DNA of 64,000 nt from Flabesymbios commensalis (taxonomy: Eukaryota > Annelida > Polychaeta > Terebellida > Flabelligeridae), in assembly GCA_964017125.1 (NCBI GenBank), contig OZ024908.1:77482239-77546238 (forward strand), given 5' to 3'. The notes beneath the pieces were generated by a model. It was not told the origin of the DNA. It saw only the letters and a list, made by a program, of their open reading frames with translations, and searched no databases. The position numbers and the translations under genes were made by a program. Below are positions 33,257-45,110 of this stretch, piece after piece (position 1 is the first letter of the stretch; every line of letters begins with the position of its first letter).

Positions 33257-36200
33257 TCACGTTTGACTCGACCTTGATCTCAACAGTGTTCCTTCTTTTT
33301 CGTCTGCTTGTCTTTGTTCTGTTTTCAACTTGTCTGTGTGCTTATGTCGTGCTTGTTTCATTTCCCCAATTAGCTGCACAATACGTTTCTATAAATATAA
33401 AAAATAAAAGGTGATCACACATCTTACATGCAATCTTAAAAAAAATATATGTGATATCCGATGTTGCCATTTTATGTGTTGCAACACCTGGGAGAGTTAC
33501 AGTGAACATCTTGAAAGGTTGTTGTTCACAGCATATATCTGTACTTTCAAAGGGCTGTTAATTATTTATATTATGCAAATATAGAAATAAGAAAATACAA
33601 TCTCTGGATACATCTTTAACTTATATTCGTACATGTGGATTTTTTTAATTGATTGTTTTAGGTAGGAATATGACCTGTATCAGATGTAGTCTACTTACAC
33701 CAGTTTCTTCTTGTTTTATCCTTCTGTTTTTTTCTTTAAATCCAAGAGGAGCTGGTCGTCCATCTGCACAAAATATTTACAAAGGAATAAAATTATATTT
33801 CCACATACAAAAAATGCTGGAAAATTCTAAAGACTGATAGCTTAGATGGAAGTGACTACAAATGAAATAAAAATATAGCTTACCACAAAATACACATAAA
33901 AATCAATGCTAACTTCACAAAAAAACAGTTTCTTATTATTTCGACAATGAAATTGTACATAATTTTAATTTGCCTTGAAAAGATTTGCGACTTTGGTTAA
34001 ACGATTATAATTATGGTCAAACTGGTGCGGCAAACAATTATATCAGCGGCAGCAAACATTGTAGAGGAAGCGCAATGTGGTCGCAATCATAGATATGGAA
34101 TTCAGGTAATTTCGAAATCATGCTCTCAGGTCATATTGATGACTCTACAACATATTTTAAAACTTCCATGGAGCCTAATACCTCTGTGATCCAAGCTTAG
34201 AGGCGTCATATTGTAAAGAAGTGCTGCGACATGGCAGTCAGCCTGGATATACAAATCAATCAACTTCACCTGAATAAACCATCACAAGTTGGTCTAATAT
34301 TTTGTGAAGATCAGATATTGGTGAATATAGAGCATTTATGTCAAAATTGTTGAATAACAATGATAATAACAGTGTTTCCGCCAGAAAAGTTTGAGTGCAC
34401 TGCTTCTTGAGATTCAATTCGATCGCCTAAACTTGATCAATCCATCATTGTCCTTCCACATTATTTTTAATTAATGGTGATTTATTATGGGGGGGGGGGG
34501 GGGGAGAATAATAATTCTACATCATATTAGGCTATAGGCTTGCTAATAATGCAGAGTAGTCTGTTTCAGCAGATAAATAACCAGATGCCCCTTTATATAT
34601 AAAAGGCTCAATCTACAATTATTTTATTTAAGTTGTGGTCTTGTATAGGCATTTGAGGAGTAGCGTTCTGTTATTATCTTTATAGGCTTATTAAGAGCTA
34701 AATAATTGTATAATGTAAACAGGTCTTGTTCATGAGCATACATTATGATGAATAGTCTATAGTCTGTGGGCCTATGTAGACTACATGCATACGGCATCGT
34801 TGGGAAGGCGAGATGGGCTCATCTCAACACAAATCACCACATCAAGCATGAGCCTTTAGGCGAGGGGTTGATGTGGTGACGAGTGCTGTCTGCATCTACC
34901 TGAAACGGCAGAATCGAACCGAGAAGTGGAGCGTATAGGAGAGAGTGCGAGATGGGCTGATCTCACCATACGTCTCGTAGTGAAAGCCAACAGAATGATT
35001 GCGAAAATAGTCTGTATCAGTTTTATGCTAATCATTTTCTATTAAGTGTTCTTTAAATCCTTTTTAATCTATAATTTTGAATCTTATAGACATCAGAGCT
35101 GATTAAGATATTTATGATGATTGAAACAAGGCCCGTCGGCTATCATGATCATTTAAAAGGGAGTGTCAGTTGGAAATTGTTTTTAACTACATAACTTTAA
35201 GTTAGCCATTTTGAATTTGATCAAGTTGAAATTTTTCAGGGCATATCCCTCCCTGGAACTGCACAATTATGGTCTAGCTATTTGGAATAGTTTCCCAGAT
35301 ATTACGCATACTGTATTAAAAATTTAATTGCCAATAGTCTGTCATTTTGGCCGCTGTGAGCCAGATTATTAGCTGCTGTGATCCCATTATCGAACTCAAC
35401 CGAGCTATTGGTGAAATAGAAATACGGTATAAATTTTGTAGCGATATATGGAAAATTGTTCAGTGAATTTCGTTATCGAGAAAATTTACTAATCTGAAAA
35501 CAGGGTCATAGAGGTCACATGAAGGTCAAATGTGAACTGAATCAAGTTTCAGTCCTCATAACCCTATATATGAAGCTTAATGTGCATTCTAGTAGCATGA
35601 AACAATTCATAGTGCTAGAAGTGGGGGACAGATGGACGGATGGAGTGAAGCATCGCATGACGACAATAGGCATTCGGCAGAATTTGGCTGAAGCCTAAAA
35701 AACATTTGTTCTCCACGGTTTATAGAAAAATATTTCAGCATTGTAAGGGTTAGTTGGGATTATATATTATATTATTTAAAATTACATGATAATATATAGA
35801 TATTATATGTGGGTCAACATAAGATAATATAAAATTTAATGTGACACAGAACTTAAAAATGAAACATGATACAAAATAATTTGGCTTATGATTTTGGGAT
35901 GACAATATAGTCCACATACATTTTTTTGTTCACAAACTGTGAATATATTACAGACTATAGGTTTACTTATATCAATCAGCCATCAGTCAGTGTGGTGAAC
36001 TATCAAATTGTGCATGTATATCATTTATTTGTTGTTATTTTAAATATTCTAAATTATTATTTAAAAAATAAACTTTTTAAACTGCATGAGAAACATTTAA
36101 AAACAACTGTGGTGATCCTACCTCGGCAGTTGTGGTGAACATACCGCTCATGTTGTGAACTAAGTTGTGGTGAATGTACCGCTCATGTTGTGAACTAAAT

Positions 36201-37415
36201 TGTGGTGAACATTTTATGTGGCGAACTCAAAAGTATTCAAGGGCGGGGGGGGGGGGCGGGTTGGAAAGATGAAATATTTTTGAAATTTTCTTTCCTGCTT
36301 TATACATATAGCATTTCAATGCTCAAATACTTTTGTCAGGATCTTTTTATGTTCGAATATCAGTCCATGTCGTTTTTTTAATAATTATCTTTTGTGTTTG
36401 AATATAAGTGCATATTGTGATACTTGTTTTCAAAACCTACTGTAAGTGCATTTTCAAATAAATGCACATGCACATTGATGTGCGGGGATATTGTAGCTTA
36501 GTCAAGCTAAAAATATTTAGCAATTCTGGTTTATATGTCTCCATAAATCAAATAATAATGTTACATAAGATTACCTGCATAGGACCAGTCGGGAATATCT
36601 GTTAATTGGCCATACTCATTGCCATTTGCAGGTTCACCTTGTCTGAAATTGTATAAAATACATGTAATATCAAACTCTGCCATATTGACTGCAATGAATT
36701 TAAATTTTAAACTGATAACATTTACATCCAATGATTCCATTATTAATTCTTAAAGCTGGCTAAACATGCCAGAGAAAACATGAGATATATTCCAGCCAAC
36801 TACTTATCAAAGAATGCACTAGAAAAAATAAAACAGATCATCAGCATTGCTGCTCAAGAGGAAAAATCACAAATTGATCAAATCTGTTAGTCAAAAAATG
36901 ATTGGCAGACAGGTTGCTAGTTGAGAATATGTGCTATTTTTATAATTTCCACACCCAAGTAAATAGGTTGTAACTAAGCGCTCACTCCCCCTGAGGCTAC
37001 AGGGGGAGTGAGCGCTTATTATATTAGAGTAGTGTTTCCATGTCTATATCCATATAAAGTGTATCATGATCATGGATTTTATTTTCAAATCAGGGGAGTG
37101 GGTGGTTTTTGGATTATGGGTTTTTATTAGAATAAATACAGTAATTTAAATTATTATCAATCATTATGCCTACCGTAATTTAAGGCTGAAGATTAATACT
37201 AATTTTTTTTTTACTAGATCATGACAAATTATCTGATTATCAGGATTATAGCTTTTTGTCATATAAAAATGAACTAGACTACTAGTAGTTGTTTTCAAAA
37301 GGAAAAATACTCACGCAAGACGCCACTTAGATCCAGCATGATGTGCAGGTGATATATGAATAAATCGTGGAGTTATCAATGTTCGACATGTAAGGGTGCG
37401 ACAGGCAGACAACAT
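33257..37415 (-). CDS. MRPL52: Mitochondrial ribosomal protein L52, four exons
   Basis: mL52 is a small subunit protein of the mitochondrial large ribosomal subunit in animals. Exons on the minus strand: 37315-37415 (MLSACRTLTC..., arginine-rich presequence-like start), 36575-36642 (QGEPANGNEYGQLTDIPDWS), 33699-33763 (DGRPAPLGFKEKNRRIKQEE), 33257-33388 (KRIVQLIGEMKQARHKH... to QT and stop). The frame holds across all three junctions; introns are GTGAGT/TTTCAG, GTAATC/GTGCAG and GTAAGT/TTATAG. Spliced by hand the protein is 121 residues, against 123 in human, and YGQLTDIPDWSYADGRPAP closely matches the human YGPLTELPDWSYADGRPAP. The last exon is a charged helix, as expected. AATAAA lies on the minus strand near 33115, about 140 bases past the stop. 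The 2.8-kb intron 2 holds repeats. Confidence 0.94.
34800..34985 (-). mobile_element. tRNA-like SINE fragment in MRPL52 intron 2
   Basis: In reverse complement GGTTCGATTCTG is a good B box, with GGTGAGATCAGCCC upstream as a weak A-box region. GCGAGATGGGCTSATCTCA occurs as direct repeats at 34808 and 34949, bounding the segment. Confidence 0.45.
35200..35702. repeat. Single copy of the 4-5.8-kb array unit and its tail
   Basis: GCCATTTTGAATTTGATCAAG, AAATTTTTCAGG and ATGGTCTAGCTATTT match the array at 3840-5225. The segment ends with GGCATTC...GAAGCC pairing and CTAAAAAA, comparable to 5742-5787. It lies in MRPL52 intron 2. Confidence 0.65.
36108..36225 (+). repeat. Short tandem repeat, TTGTGGTGAACATACCGCTC units
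   Basis: TTGTGGTGAAYRTACCGCTC followed by ATGTTGTGAACTAA occurs twice in full and twice in part. A poly-G tract follows at 36243-36256. It lies in MRPL52 intron 2. Confidence 0.75.
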
Positions 37416-38089
37416 GATCAATCCTACAACATGTTCAAAATATATTAGATAATTTTAAAAAGTTTGCACTTGAAGAATGCAGAAAGGTTCCTGGAATCCT
37501 GGAGGCCAGTAAAAATCACTGCTCAAGGCCAGTAAATCATATGAGATACTGATCCTGAGGGACAATGAAAAATGCCAGACATGGTGATTTATTAAATTTT
37601 AACTCCCCTTGAGTTATTGCCAAATTACCAAAACAAGTAAAATTTATCAATTAGCCCAGTTTGTAAAGTTGTTGAATAATACAATTTTATGTAATTTTAT
37701 ACACCATACATTCACAGCAATTTTTTGTGATTCAGTTTTTGGTAAGGACTATCAGAAGAGGCTAAGGGCCAATAATTATCTAAAGTTACTGGCCCTTCCA
37801 GATACTACCTCAGAGCAGTTAGTGTCGATCCCTGGGACTACAAAACTTTCACACCTCATTATGAATATATATATATATACTTGTAATTTTATTTATTTAT
37901 TTTATCAAATACACATAATTCTGGTGAATATATAGGCCTATATAAATATTTTTTTCAATTCTGGTCGCTTGTTCACGTATCGCCTGTAATATGTTTAACT
38001 AAATGCACTTAAGCATGTTAAGTGCACTGATAAGCATTGTCTGGAAGCCAGTGAGGCAAAATACTTCTGTCTGTCTGCAAAAAATCACC
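37416..38089. other. Upstream of MRPL52
   Basis: GTTAGTGTCGATCCCTG at 37818-37835 resembles the right end of the hAT-like MITE at 19524, but no left end was found. No promoter element recognised. Confidence 0.4.
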
Positions 38090-38280
38090 TGGTCGTGGGG
38101 GTTTAATGTTCGGCCAGCGTCGCAGACAATGGCCAAACATTGTTCCTGTGCAGTGATAGCTAGGCACAGCCAGCATGAAGCCTTGAATCAATATTTGGTT
38201 ACTGCTGGCCCAACGTCTGTAACTCTGGCCCATCGTCGGAGTGTTTTTTACACATCAAAAACACGAGGCATCAGGTCAAT
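38090..38280. repeat. Decayed fold-back elements
   Basis: TTTAATGTTCGGCCAGCGTCGCAGACAATGGCCAAACATT (split: left arm AATGTTCGGCCA, right arm TGGCCAAACATT) at 38102-38142, then GAATCAATATTTGG, CTGGCCCAACGTCTG and AACACGAGGCATCAGG to 38275. These are parts of the 111-bp family. Confidence 0.6.
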
Positions 38281-38389
38281 AATCTGATGGAAGATCTATT
38301 TTTAGATCTTCTGACATCCTGCCACCAATTAAATAGGAAGCGTTCAGCCTATGTTGGTTCAATCTTTTGCAATAGTCTGCAACATTAAT

Positions 38390-40460
38390 TAGTCTGAATC
38401 TGAATCTGAATATGTACATGACAGTACACGCCTGTTGGCGTTATGAGCGTCACGGAAGAAGGAAGTGAACGAACGTTACAAGGCGAACTTGAAACCCTGC
38501 TTGAAGGCTGTCAAGTCGGGAGTAGCTTTTAGCGATTCTGGTAATTTGTTCCAGCCCTTTTTGGTCTGTGGATAGAAAGAATTTGCATATTGTGATTTAC
38601 TACTTCTGATGTGTTTGAAATTATGCTGAGCTCCTCTCGTACGTGAATCAGATTTCTGTAGGTGAGAAGTAGGTAGGGCCACCAACCCATTGATAGCTTT
38701 CTGTCGTGATTCGATGGTTTTCTGTGACCCCTCATAAAGTGCGCAGTATTTCTCTGGATCCGTTCTAGGTTGTCTATGTCCTTTTGAAGGTGCGGATCCC
38801 AGACTGAGGAGGAGTACTCGAGAGTGGATCTCACAAGAGCAAAGTAGGATAACTCCTTAAGACGAGCAGGGCAACCTAGGGTTCTACTGGCTTTTTGACT
38901 ATATTTGAAATATGAGGGCTGAAGCTCAGGTCTTCAGACAGGACAACACCCAAATAAGGGTTAGTGGATACCGTCTCCAGTATCTGATCATTTAATTGGT
39001 AAAAATAGCGGGTGCTGTCCTTTCCAGTGGGAAGAATATGGCATTTTTTAGCATTAAATCGCATTCCCCATGTTTCTGCCCATTTACCAAGACTGGTCAG
39101 GACCGCTTGGAGATGGATCGAGTCTTGGATGCTATTGATTTCAGTATATATTAAACAGTCATCTGCGAATAGCCTACAATGACTCTTGACTTGTGCTGGC
39201 AAATCATTAATGAATAAAAGAAAGAGAATTGGTCCGAGGACCGTACCCTGCGGGACTCCTGAGTCAACAGTAACCGTGTCAGAGGGAAAGCCATCTAGGA
39301 CTACTTTTTGTGTCTTATTGCTTAGGAAGGTTGATATCCATCTATGGACATCACCCCTTATACCGTATGATTCGAGCTTACCCATCAGCCTGGCATGGGG
39401 TACCATATCCTGATATCAAAGGCTTTTGAGAAGTCGAAGATGGACATATCGATGCGCTTGCCTGATGAGTCCATCTCTAATAGCTATGATTACTTCTCCA
39501 CCTCTGGACGTTCTGTCTTTACGGTAGCTGTTGGCCACAAAATTTGGTGGCAATAGCTCAGATGTAGTACCACTACTGCTAATTTTACTCTCAGACCCGA
39601 GAATTATATCGGGTTGGTTTTAAGTACTCACATGCAGCCTGTACTGAGGCACGCTTGTCACGTAGCCCATTGATGTTCACTACTAGTGTTCTTAGATTAG
39701 TCTGTTTGGCAGGAGCTGTTGATAGTGGAGCGTGGTTACTACTACTGGTAGTCGTCAGACATGACAGAGCGACGGTTCTGTCTAGTACGGCGACCCCTGG
39801 CGGATGTTGGGGTGCTTTGGAGAGGTGGACTAAAAACAGATCCTACATGTCAATACTGGTGTCGAGTCGTAGAAAAGGATTTGAAATGTCCCATTCATAA
39901 GAATGGAAACAGTCAGTATTGGAGTCACAGCGGTTGAAGATCCAGGATGTGTTAGACAGTTGAAGGTTCTCATAGCTGATGGTTCCTATGGATATACAGG
40001 TCTTATGGAACCATATATCACAGCTATCACAACATACTGCTGCGTTACTGCACCCTACTTTGTGTTCACAGTACCCACAGTTATAAACAGTGTTGTCCTG
40101 AGCAGGCTCCGGGTTAGCCTGGACGTCATTACATAATAAAAGTATCAGAAGAAAAAATGTTTTACGTTCATTGCACGACAGGGTATAATCAGTGCGACGT
40201 TTCTTAGTTTTCAGGCAGTTTACCCAGTGTAGAGATGGTCTGCGGTCTGGTTCAGATGTGAAATTTAAATCAAAAATAATCTTGAGTGTGGGTCCATGGG
40301 TGGCATGGTCAAGACATGGCCGAGTATTATTGTTCTCAAAAGAGTCATATGAACTACTCACAGTTTCGGTCGTTGTGGTAAGTGAGGACAGAAAAACAAG
40401 CCAAATAGGAAGGCAAAAATTAGTGAGACAGTTCCTTTCACTGTGGCTACACTGAATCTG
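38390..40460 (-). mobile_element. LINE with 2A-like, PHD, endonuclease and RT parts
   Basis: A decayed non-LTR retrotransposon. From high coordinates on the minus strand: hydrophobic LLILLL and 2A-like NDVQANPEP (about 40104-40133), a PHD-type zinc finger (CGYCEHKVG, CCDSCDIWFHKTC, WIFNRC; about 39925-40085), the N-terminal part of an AP-endonuclease (NINGLRDKRASVQAACEYL, near 39660), then after an internal loss RT motif A (FDFSKAFD), [29 protein letters not shown] (motif C) and the C-terminal region (LEYSSSVWDPHL; FKHIRSSKSQYANSFYPQTK). The 3' end is a tandem ATTCAG tail (38392-38412). Frameshifts separate the pieces. The layout fits CR1/L2-like LINEs of invertebrate deuterostomes. Confidence 0.87.
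40104..40133 (-). other. Degenerate 2A-like peptide in the LINE
   Basis: CNDVQANPEP follows a run of leucines and precedes the PHD finger. The active 2A consensus is D(V/I)ExNPGP; here E is Q and the critical G is E, so ribosome skipping is not expected. The position matches 2A sequences known in sea urchin and other CR1-like LINEs. Confidence 0.7.
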
Positions 40461-40619
40461 AGCGATGTCGGGTGGTCATCGCAAGATGGCTGCATCATGC
40501 TCTTTCTATCAGTAGGGTGGTGGCCCTAATTCTAACATTCTAGTCCACCACATGTAGATCAACCCGTAGACGGCGGGGGTACTTGATATGTATGAGCATT
40601 GCCATTTCCCCACATGTAA

Positions 40620-40700
40620 AATGCATTCAACCAATGTTGGGTCAATCTTGGGCCAGTGTAGCAGACGGTCAGCCAGCATTGACGTCAATTGAGAGCCAGT
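40620..40700. repeat. Decayed fold-back, 111-bp family
   Basis: CAACCAATGTTGGGTCAATC, GGGCCAGTGTAGCAGACGG and CAGCCAGCATTGACGTCAATTG preserve the arms and centre of the family. Confidence 0.6.
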
Positions 40701-41744
40701 TAGCAGCAGATACCTCTCTCATGCTGGTGACACAGTATGGGTATATAAGGTTCCCGAATGTTATTATTATACAAAAGTTGTAATTATAAAAACAAACAAA
40801 AAACTTAAATACAGGGTTGTGAACTTGTGGGCCGAGGGTTTTTTGGTGATGTTCTCAAACACTTCATTACTCTAGACAGTCATTTCTATAACATCTGATG
40901 ATAAGTGATCTAAATTGGAATAAACATATCAACCAGGTAACAGGTCATGTATTTCGGTCTATTTCGGGGTTTGTAGTACATTTCAAGGGATGGACGTACC
41001 GAAAGTAAAAATGGTAGGCCTAATGTAAAAAGTAAAAATCAAACAAAGTGAAAGGGTTTCTAGACACTTCGCACCATGTCCACTTCGTAACCTACCACTT
41101 CTTACCAGAAAGCTACCAGTTCGTACCAGAGTACGTACCAGCTCGTACCAGAAAGCTACCAGTTCGTACTAACGTAGGCTACCTACCACTTCGTACCAGA
41201 AAAAATATATATGTTTGTTTCTTAATTAGTACTAGTAGACAGGTAAAACGTTTGTTATGCTATATGTATATGTATGGATTACATTCTGCAGATTGGCAAT
41301 TATTCAGAATCATCAGAAATAAATATATGTCTTTGTCTTAATTATTTAGACAGGTTTATTATGCTATATAAATATGTATTTGTCAATGTCATGGGTAATT
41401 CTGTGTGTATTTCATTATATTGCATCGTATTGCATCAATACTTTATTTAATATCCTACATCATATTTTGTCAACGATGTACAGGTGTAAGACTTTATCTT
41501 TTAAATTTGATAATAATTGATGATCGATTAGCCTACTACATGATTACTACAGGTAGGCCTGGAAGGTGTTTAAAATTCAGATCACAGTTTTCCCCTGTGC
41601 AAGCCGATGACAGCGTTAGCTATCACTCACAACACCTATGGCTCGGAGCTAATCCATAACAGGTAGGGTATCAGTTGGAGTAATTCACAACTCACCTTCG
41701 CAAGCTGATGACAGCTTAACTCCTGAACTGCTAAATTAAATATG

Positions 41745-41803
41745 TTCACCCACTTAAAGTTGTGTCTTGCTACCGCGACCCACAACTTCAAGTGGGTTGA
41801 AAT
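41745..41803. repeat. Hairpin family 2, copy 3 (inverted)
   Basis: TTCACCCACTTAAAGTTGTG faces CACAACTTCAAGTGGGTTGAA around TCTTGCTACCGCGAC, the reverse complement of the loop in the other two copies. Confidence 0.7.
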
Positions 41804-42420
41804 TACAATAGTCGCACTTAGCGATTTAAGGGTTTTAAGCTGTCACTTACCTCTATATGGGCACAGCTTACAACAGTTTATTATATGAAGTTTAATAAAC
41901 CACAAAAATGCTAACATGTCTTACTTTATTATGAAACAGCTTATAATTAGGAAATCGTAATCGAGTGATAAAACACGCACGTTTGATAAACTGTTTATAA
42001 TTTACTGTTTAGTAAATACTGTAGGGCTTTAATAATTTCAACAATGAGACATCATACTCTTATACTCATTATCAGTTGATAATATACTCCTTTTCAGCTG
42101 ATAAGCAGAAAAAAACAACAGAATGTATAGGCCTAGGCCTATATATATTTAAGTGATAACGAGTATACAAATGTATGTAATCATGCTCAGTTGTTTAAAA
42201 AATGCTTCAGCTAGTGGCCTATATGAATAGGCCTATGGTCTTAATCCATCTGAATCTGCTTGACATTAGGTTATTAAAATAGAAATATTATTCATCAAAA
42301 TGTCAAACGCACTGCATTTGGTTTCAGAGCGTCAATGTCAGTCTAATCATATTAATATAATCAGTGCAGGTGTTGCGGCTAGCAGGCATTGTTATGAAAA
42401 CACACTTTTGCATTGCTTAG

Positions 42421-42764
42421 GGACGCACCATTTGATATCTGGGGGGGGGGGGGGGCTAGAGGTTTTGTTGCTTGCAAACTTTTTTTTTACCTCCGGTGGA
42501 AAACAAGTTTTTTTTTTGGCGAACTTTCGACAATTTTTTTTTTATGTTTTGTTGACGAAATTTTTTGTCATATGCTTTCCCTAATATGTACATTACCATT
42601 TGGTGTCTTTTCTGGTCAACATATTTTCCATCAATTTCGACAACAAACTTTTTTTTTCAGTCCACATTTTCAACAATTTTTTTTTTCTGACTTTTGTGGC
42701 GACAAACTATTTTTTTCAATTTTATTCTACGCCCCCCCCCCCCAGATATCAAATGGTGCGTACC
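42421..42764. mobile_element. TIR element with poly-G inside its ends
   Basis: GGGACGCACCATTTGATATC followed by about 15 G (42420-42455) is mirrored by about 13 C and GATATCAAATGGTGCGTACC (42731-42764). TTAG and TTAA flank the two ends, hinting at a TTAA-type target. The interior alternates long T runs with CGACAA/GGCGAAC words and encodes nothing. Confidence 0.75.
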
Positions 42765-43229
42765 TTAAGACATTAATTTTCTGGCACCCTTTGGTTATAT
42801 AGTGAGACACCGATTTATAGGCCTAATTAAGTAATTAATTTGAAAAATAGTATGTACATCACCAGATGAGCTCGGCACTCATCCATCTTTCTTTTTACAT
42901 TACGTTTAACATGTTTAAACCGTTAATTAGTTATTCCCGATAATCTAGTGATATACATTATAATAAAACGTTTCTAAAGTACAACATGCTCAATATTAGT
43001 GTCATATATGTGATGTGCCATATAAAAACCGGCCCTACATTTCGAAAAATGAACCTGAAAGCTCATTAGATCTACTTATATTATTGTAATTTATCACTGG
43101 ATATATATTCTAGTCTATAATTTATTTTTCGCTAATTTATATTATGAAATGCTTATTCATGTTTTTATTGGGCATGACCATCATCCTTTTAATGTGATAG
43201 GCCTATGTGACGCCTTTAATATTTATTTA

Positions 43230-43428
43230 GGTTGGAAATATTTCCATCCTCACTCTTGCCGCTGCCATCTTGCCAACAGGGACCACTGTGGAAATAAGAT
43301 TTTGCCACTAGACTTCTTTCAGTGTTTTTATCCCTGGTGGCAAGTATGGTGGCACGGTCCTGTATTTATATATGGTGATGTTTTACATGTACTTTTCACT
43401 GAATAAAGCTATCTATCTATCTATCACC
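43230..43428 (+). mobile_element. 3' end fragment of a LINE
   Basis: AGGGACCACTGTGGAAATAAG, AGTGTTTTTATCCCTGG and CTGAATAAA(G/T)CTATCTATC match the 3' UTR at 48790-48985. The flanking stem sequences differ but still pair (GCCATCTTGCCA / TGGCAAGTATGGTGG). Only the 3' UTR is present. Confidence 0.75.
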
Positions 43429-43749
43429 TCCGGGGTCGCACGAGTACTATGCTCACCTTCCCTGAGGTGATACTCCCTTCCAACGATGTATCACACTTGA
43501 TAATTTATAAAAAAATGTCTATAATACCCGGTACTTTACAGGTCATTCAAATTCATGTTCCCATAAATTGATAACTATAAAACGGAGGTATAACTAGCGT
43601 GAATTTACTGCCACAGTTTAGAAAAATATATTCAATATTGTTATTATATATATATATAGGCCATAGATAGACCTACTGTTATTATTGTAATATTTCTAAT
43701 AAGACTCCATCTCGCGACATAAAACATTTTAAAGTGCCAATTAAAAAAA

Positions 43750-44968
43750 AGCCAATTACTACTGACCACTGAAGATCTGGTTCAAAATTACGAGGACAAA
43801 ATTCAAACTGATTTAATTGTTTTAGATTTTAGTAAGGCTTTCGATGTAGTTCCCCACCAATGTTTACTACACAAACTTGATCATTACGGAATTAGGGGAC
43901 CTACACTACTTTGGATTCAAAATTTTCTCACCACTCGGACACAAAAAGTAGTAATAGATGGTAGCTTTTCGGACACTGCTCATGTAGGTTCTGGTGTACC
44001 ACAGGGTACAGTACTTGGCCTGATCTTATTTTCATGCTATATTAATGACCTCCCATCCTCGGTCTCATCTGATGTTCGACTCTTTGCTGACGACTGCCTC
44101 CTTTATCGGCCCATAAAATCTAAGGACGATCAAAAAAAGCTACAGGAGGACTTAACAAAGTTGGAGCGCTGGGCAGACATTTAGGGGATGAAATTCAACC
44201 CATCCAAATGTTCTGTCCTCCGAGTGAACAGACCCCGGGCTAAAGAGATAGCATCAGACTACCAGCTCAAAGGGGTCACACTCGAACAAGTAACAAATTC
44301 ACCTTACTTGGGAGTCAGCATCAGTGAGAACCTGGAATGGGGGGATCACATCTCCATAATTGCGTGTACGGCTAATTCCACACTGGGTTTCTTGAGGAGG
44401 AATTTAAAGGGATGTCCCTCAAAATTAAAAGAGATTGCATATTTTTTAATGGTTCGGTCACTTTTGGAATACTCTTGTCCTGTATGGGATCCACACAGGC
44501 AAGGTGACATTGATAAATTAAACAAAATTCAAAGAGCTGCTGCACGTTTCATAACTAACAACTACCAGCGTAAATCAAGTGTAGCAGCTCTTATCCAAGA
44601 TGTAGGCTGGACTGACTTACAAACTAGAAGAAAGAACTTCAGGCTGACAAGCCTGTACAAAATTTTAAACGGATTAATTGCTGTACCTGTCAGTGACCTT
44701 TTAACCCCAGCGGATGAAAGAACTCGTGGTGGACATAAAAAATCATTCAAACATATTAGAGCTAACACCACGCTGGGACAACATTTTTTTTTGTACAAAA
44801 CCATACCCGATTGAAATCATCTTCCACCAGCTGGTATTGAATCCAGATCAATAGCAGCTTTCAAGAGCCCACTGAGCGATTATTCTGGTCGGCCGCTCAG
44901 CACAATTTACACCCTTCGCCTGATACTCCGTGAGGAGGACTGCGAAGTTCAACCTTTAAAGATTAAAG
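43750..44968 (+). mobile_element. LINE (CR1/L2-like), 5'-truncated, nearly open
   Basis: Begins inside the RT domain at ANTTAC-like GCCAATTACTACTGACC after an A run, the usual 5' truncation. The reading frame contains LIVLDFSKAFDVVPHQCLLH (motif A), SGVPQGTVLG (motif B), LFADDCLLYRPIKSK (motif C), MKFNPSKCSVLRVNRPRAKE, LEYSCPVWDPHRQGDIDKLN and TRGGHKKSFKHIRANTTLGQ. By eye there are two stops, a TAG where the 11190 relative has W in WGM, near 44181, and a TGA for W near 44812. That makes it the youngest copy of its family here. The tail is AAAGATTAAAGAAAG. Confidence 0.9.
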
Positions 44969-45110
44969 AAAGTGGTAGGTACAAAATGGTAGGTAGAGGT
45001 GGTACGAACTGGTAGGTCTATTATTTTTTGTGGTACGAAGTGGTAGGTGACGAAGTGGAGATGGTACGAAGTGACCTGCTAAGACTAAGTTACCAGTGAA
45101 AATGAAAGTG

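Larger units (their letters stand above)
41065..45073. repeat. Composite bounded by inverted CACTTCGTACCA blocks
   Basis: The left block (41065-41200) and, in reverse complement, the right block (44971-45073) share CACTTCGYACCATSTCCACTT, CACCTACCACTTC and CTACCAGTTCGTACCA in the same order. Between lie a hairpin, a poly-G TIR element and two LINE pieces. It may be one large inverted-repeat element invaded by others, or two separate repeats. Confidence 0.5.

Noticed and set aside
33178-33414. Plus-strand 78-codon hydrophobic frame
   Set aside because: It is the antisense of MRPL52 exon 4.
39843-40361. PHD-finger frame as a host chromatin gene
   Set aside because: It runs into a LINE endonuclease and RT on the same strand and has the 2A-like peptide typical of such LINEs.
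42300-42802. Plus-strand frames rich in F and G
   Set aside because: They come from poly-T and poly-G runs of the TIR element at 42421-42764.
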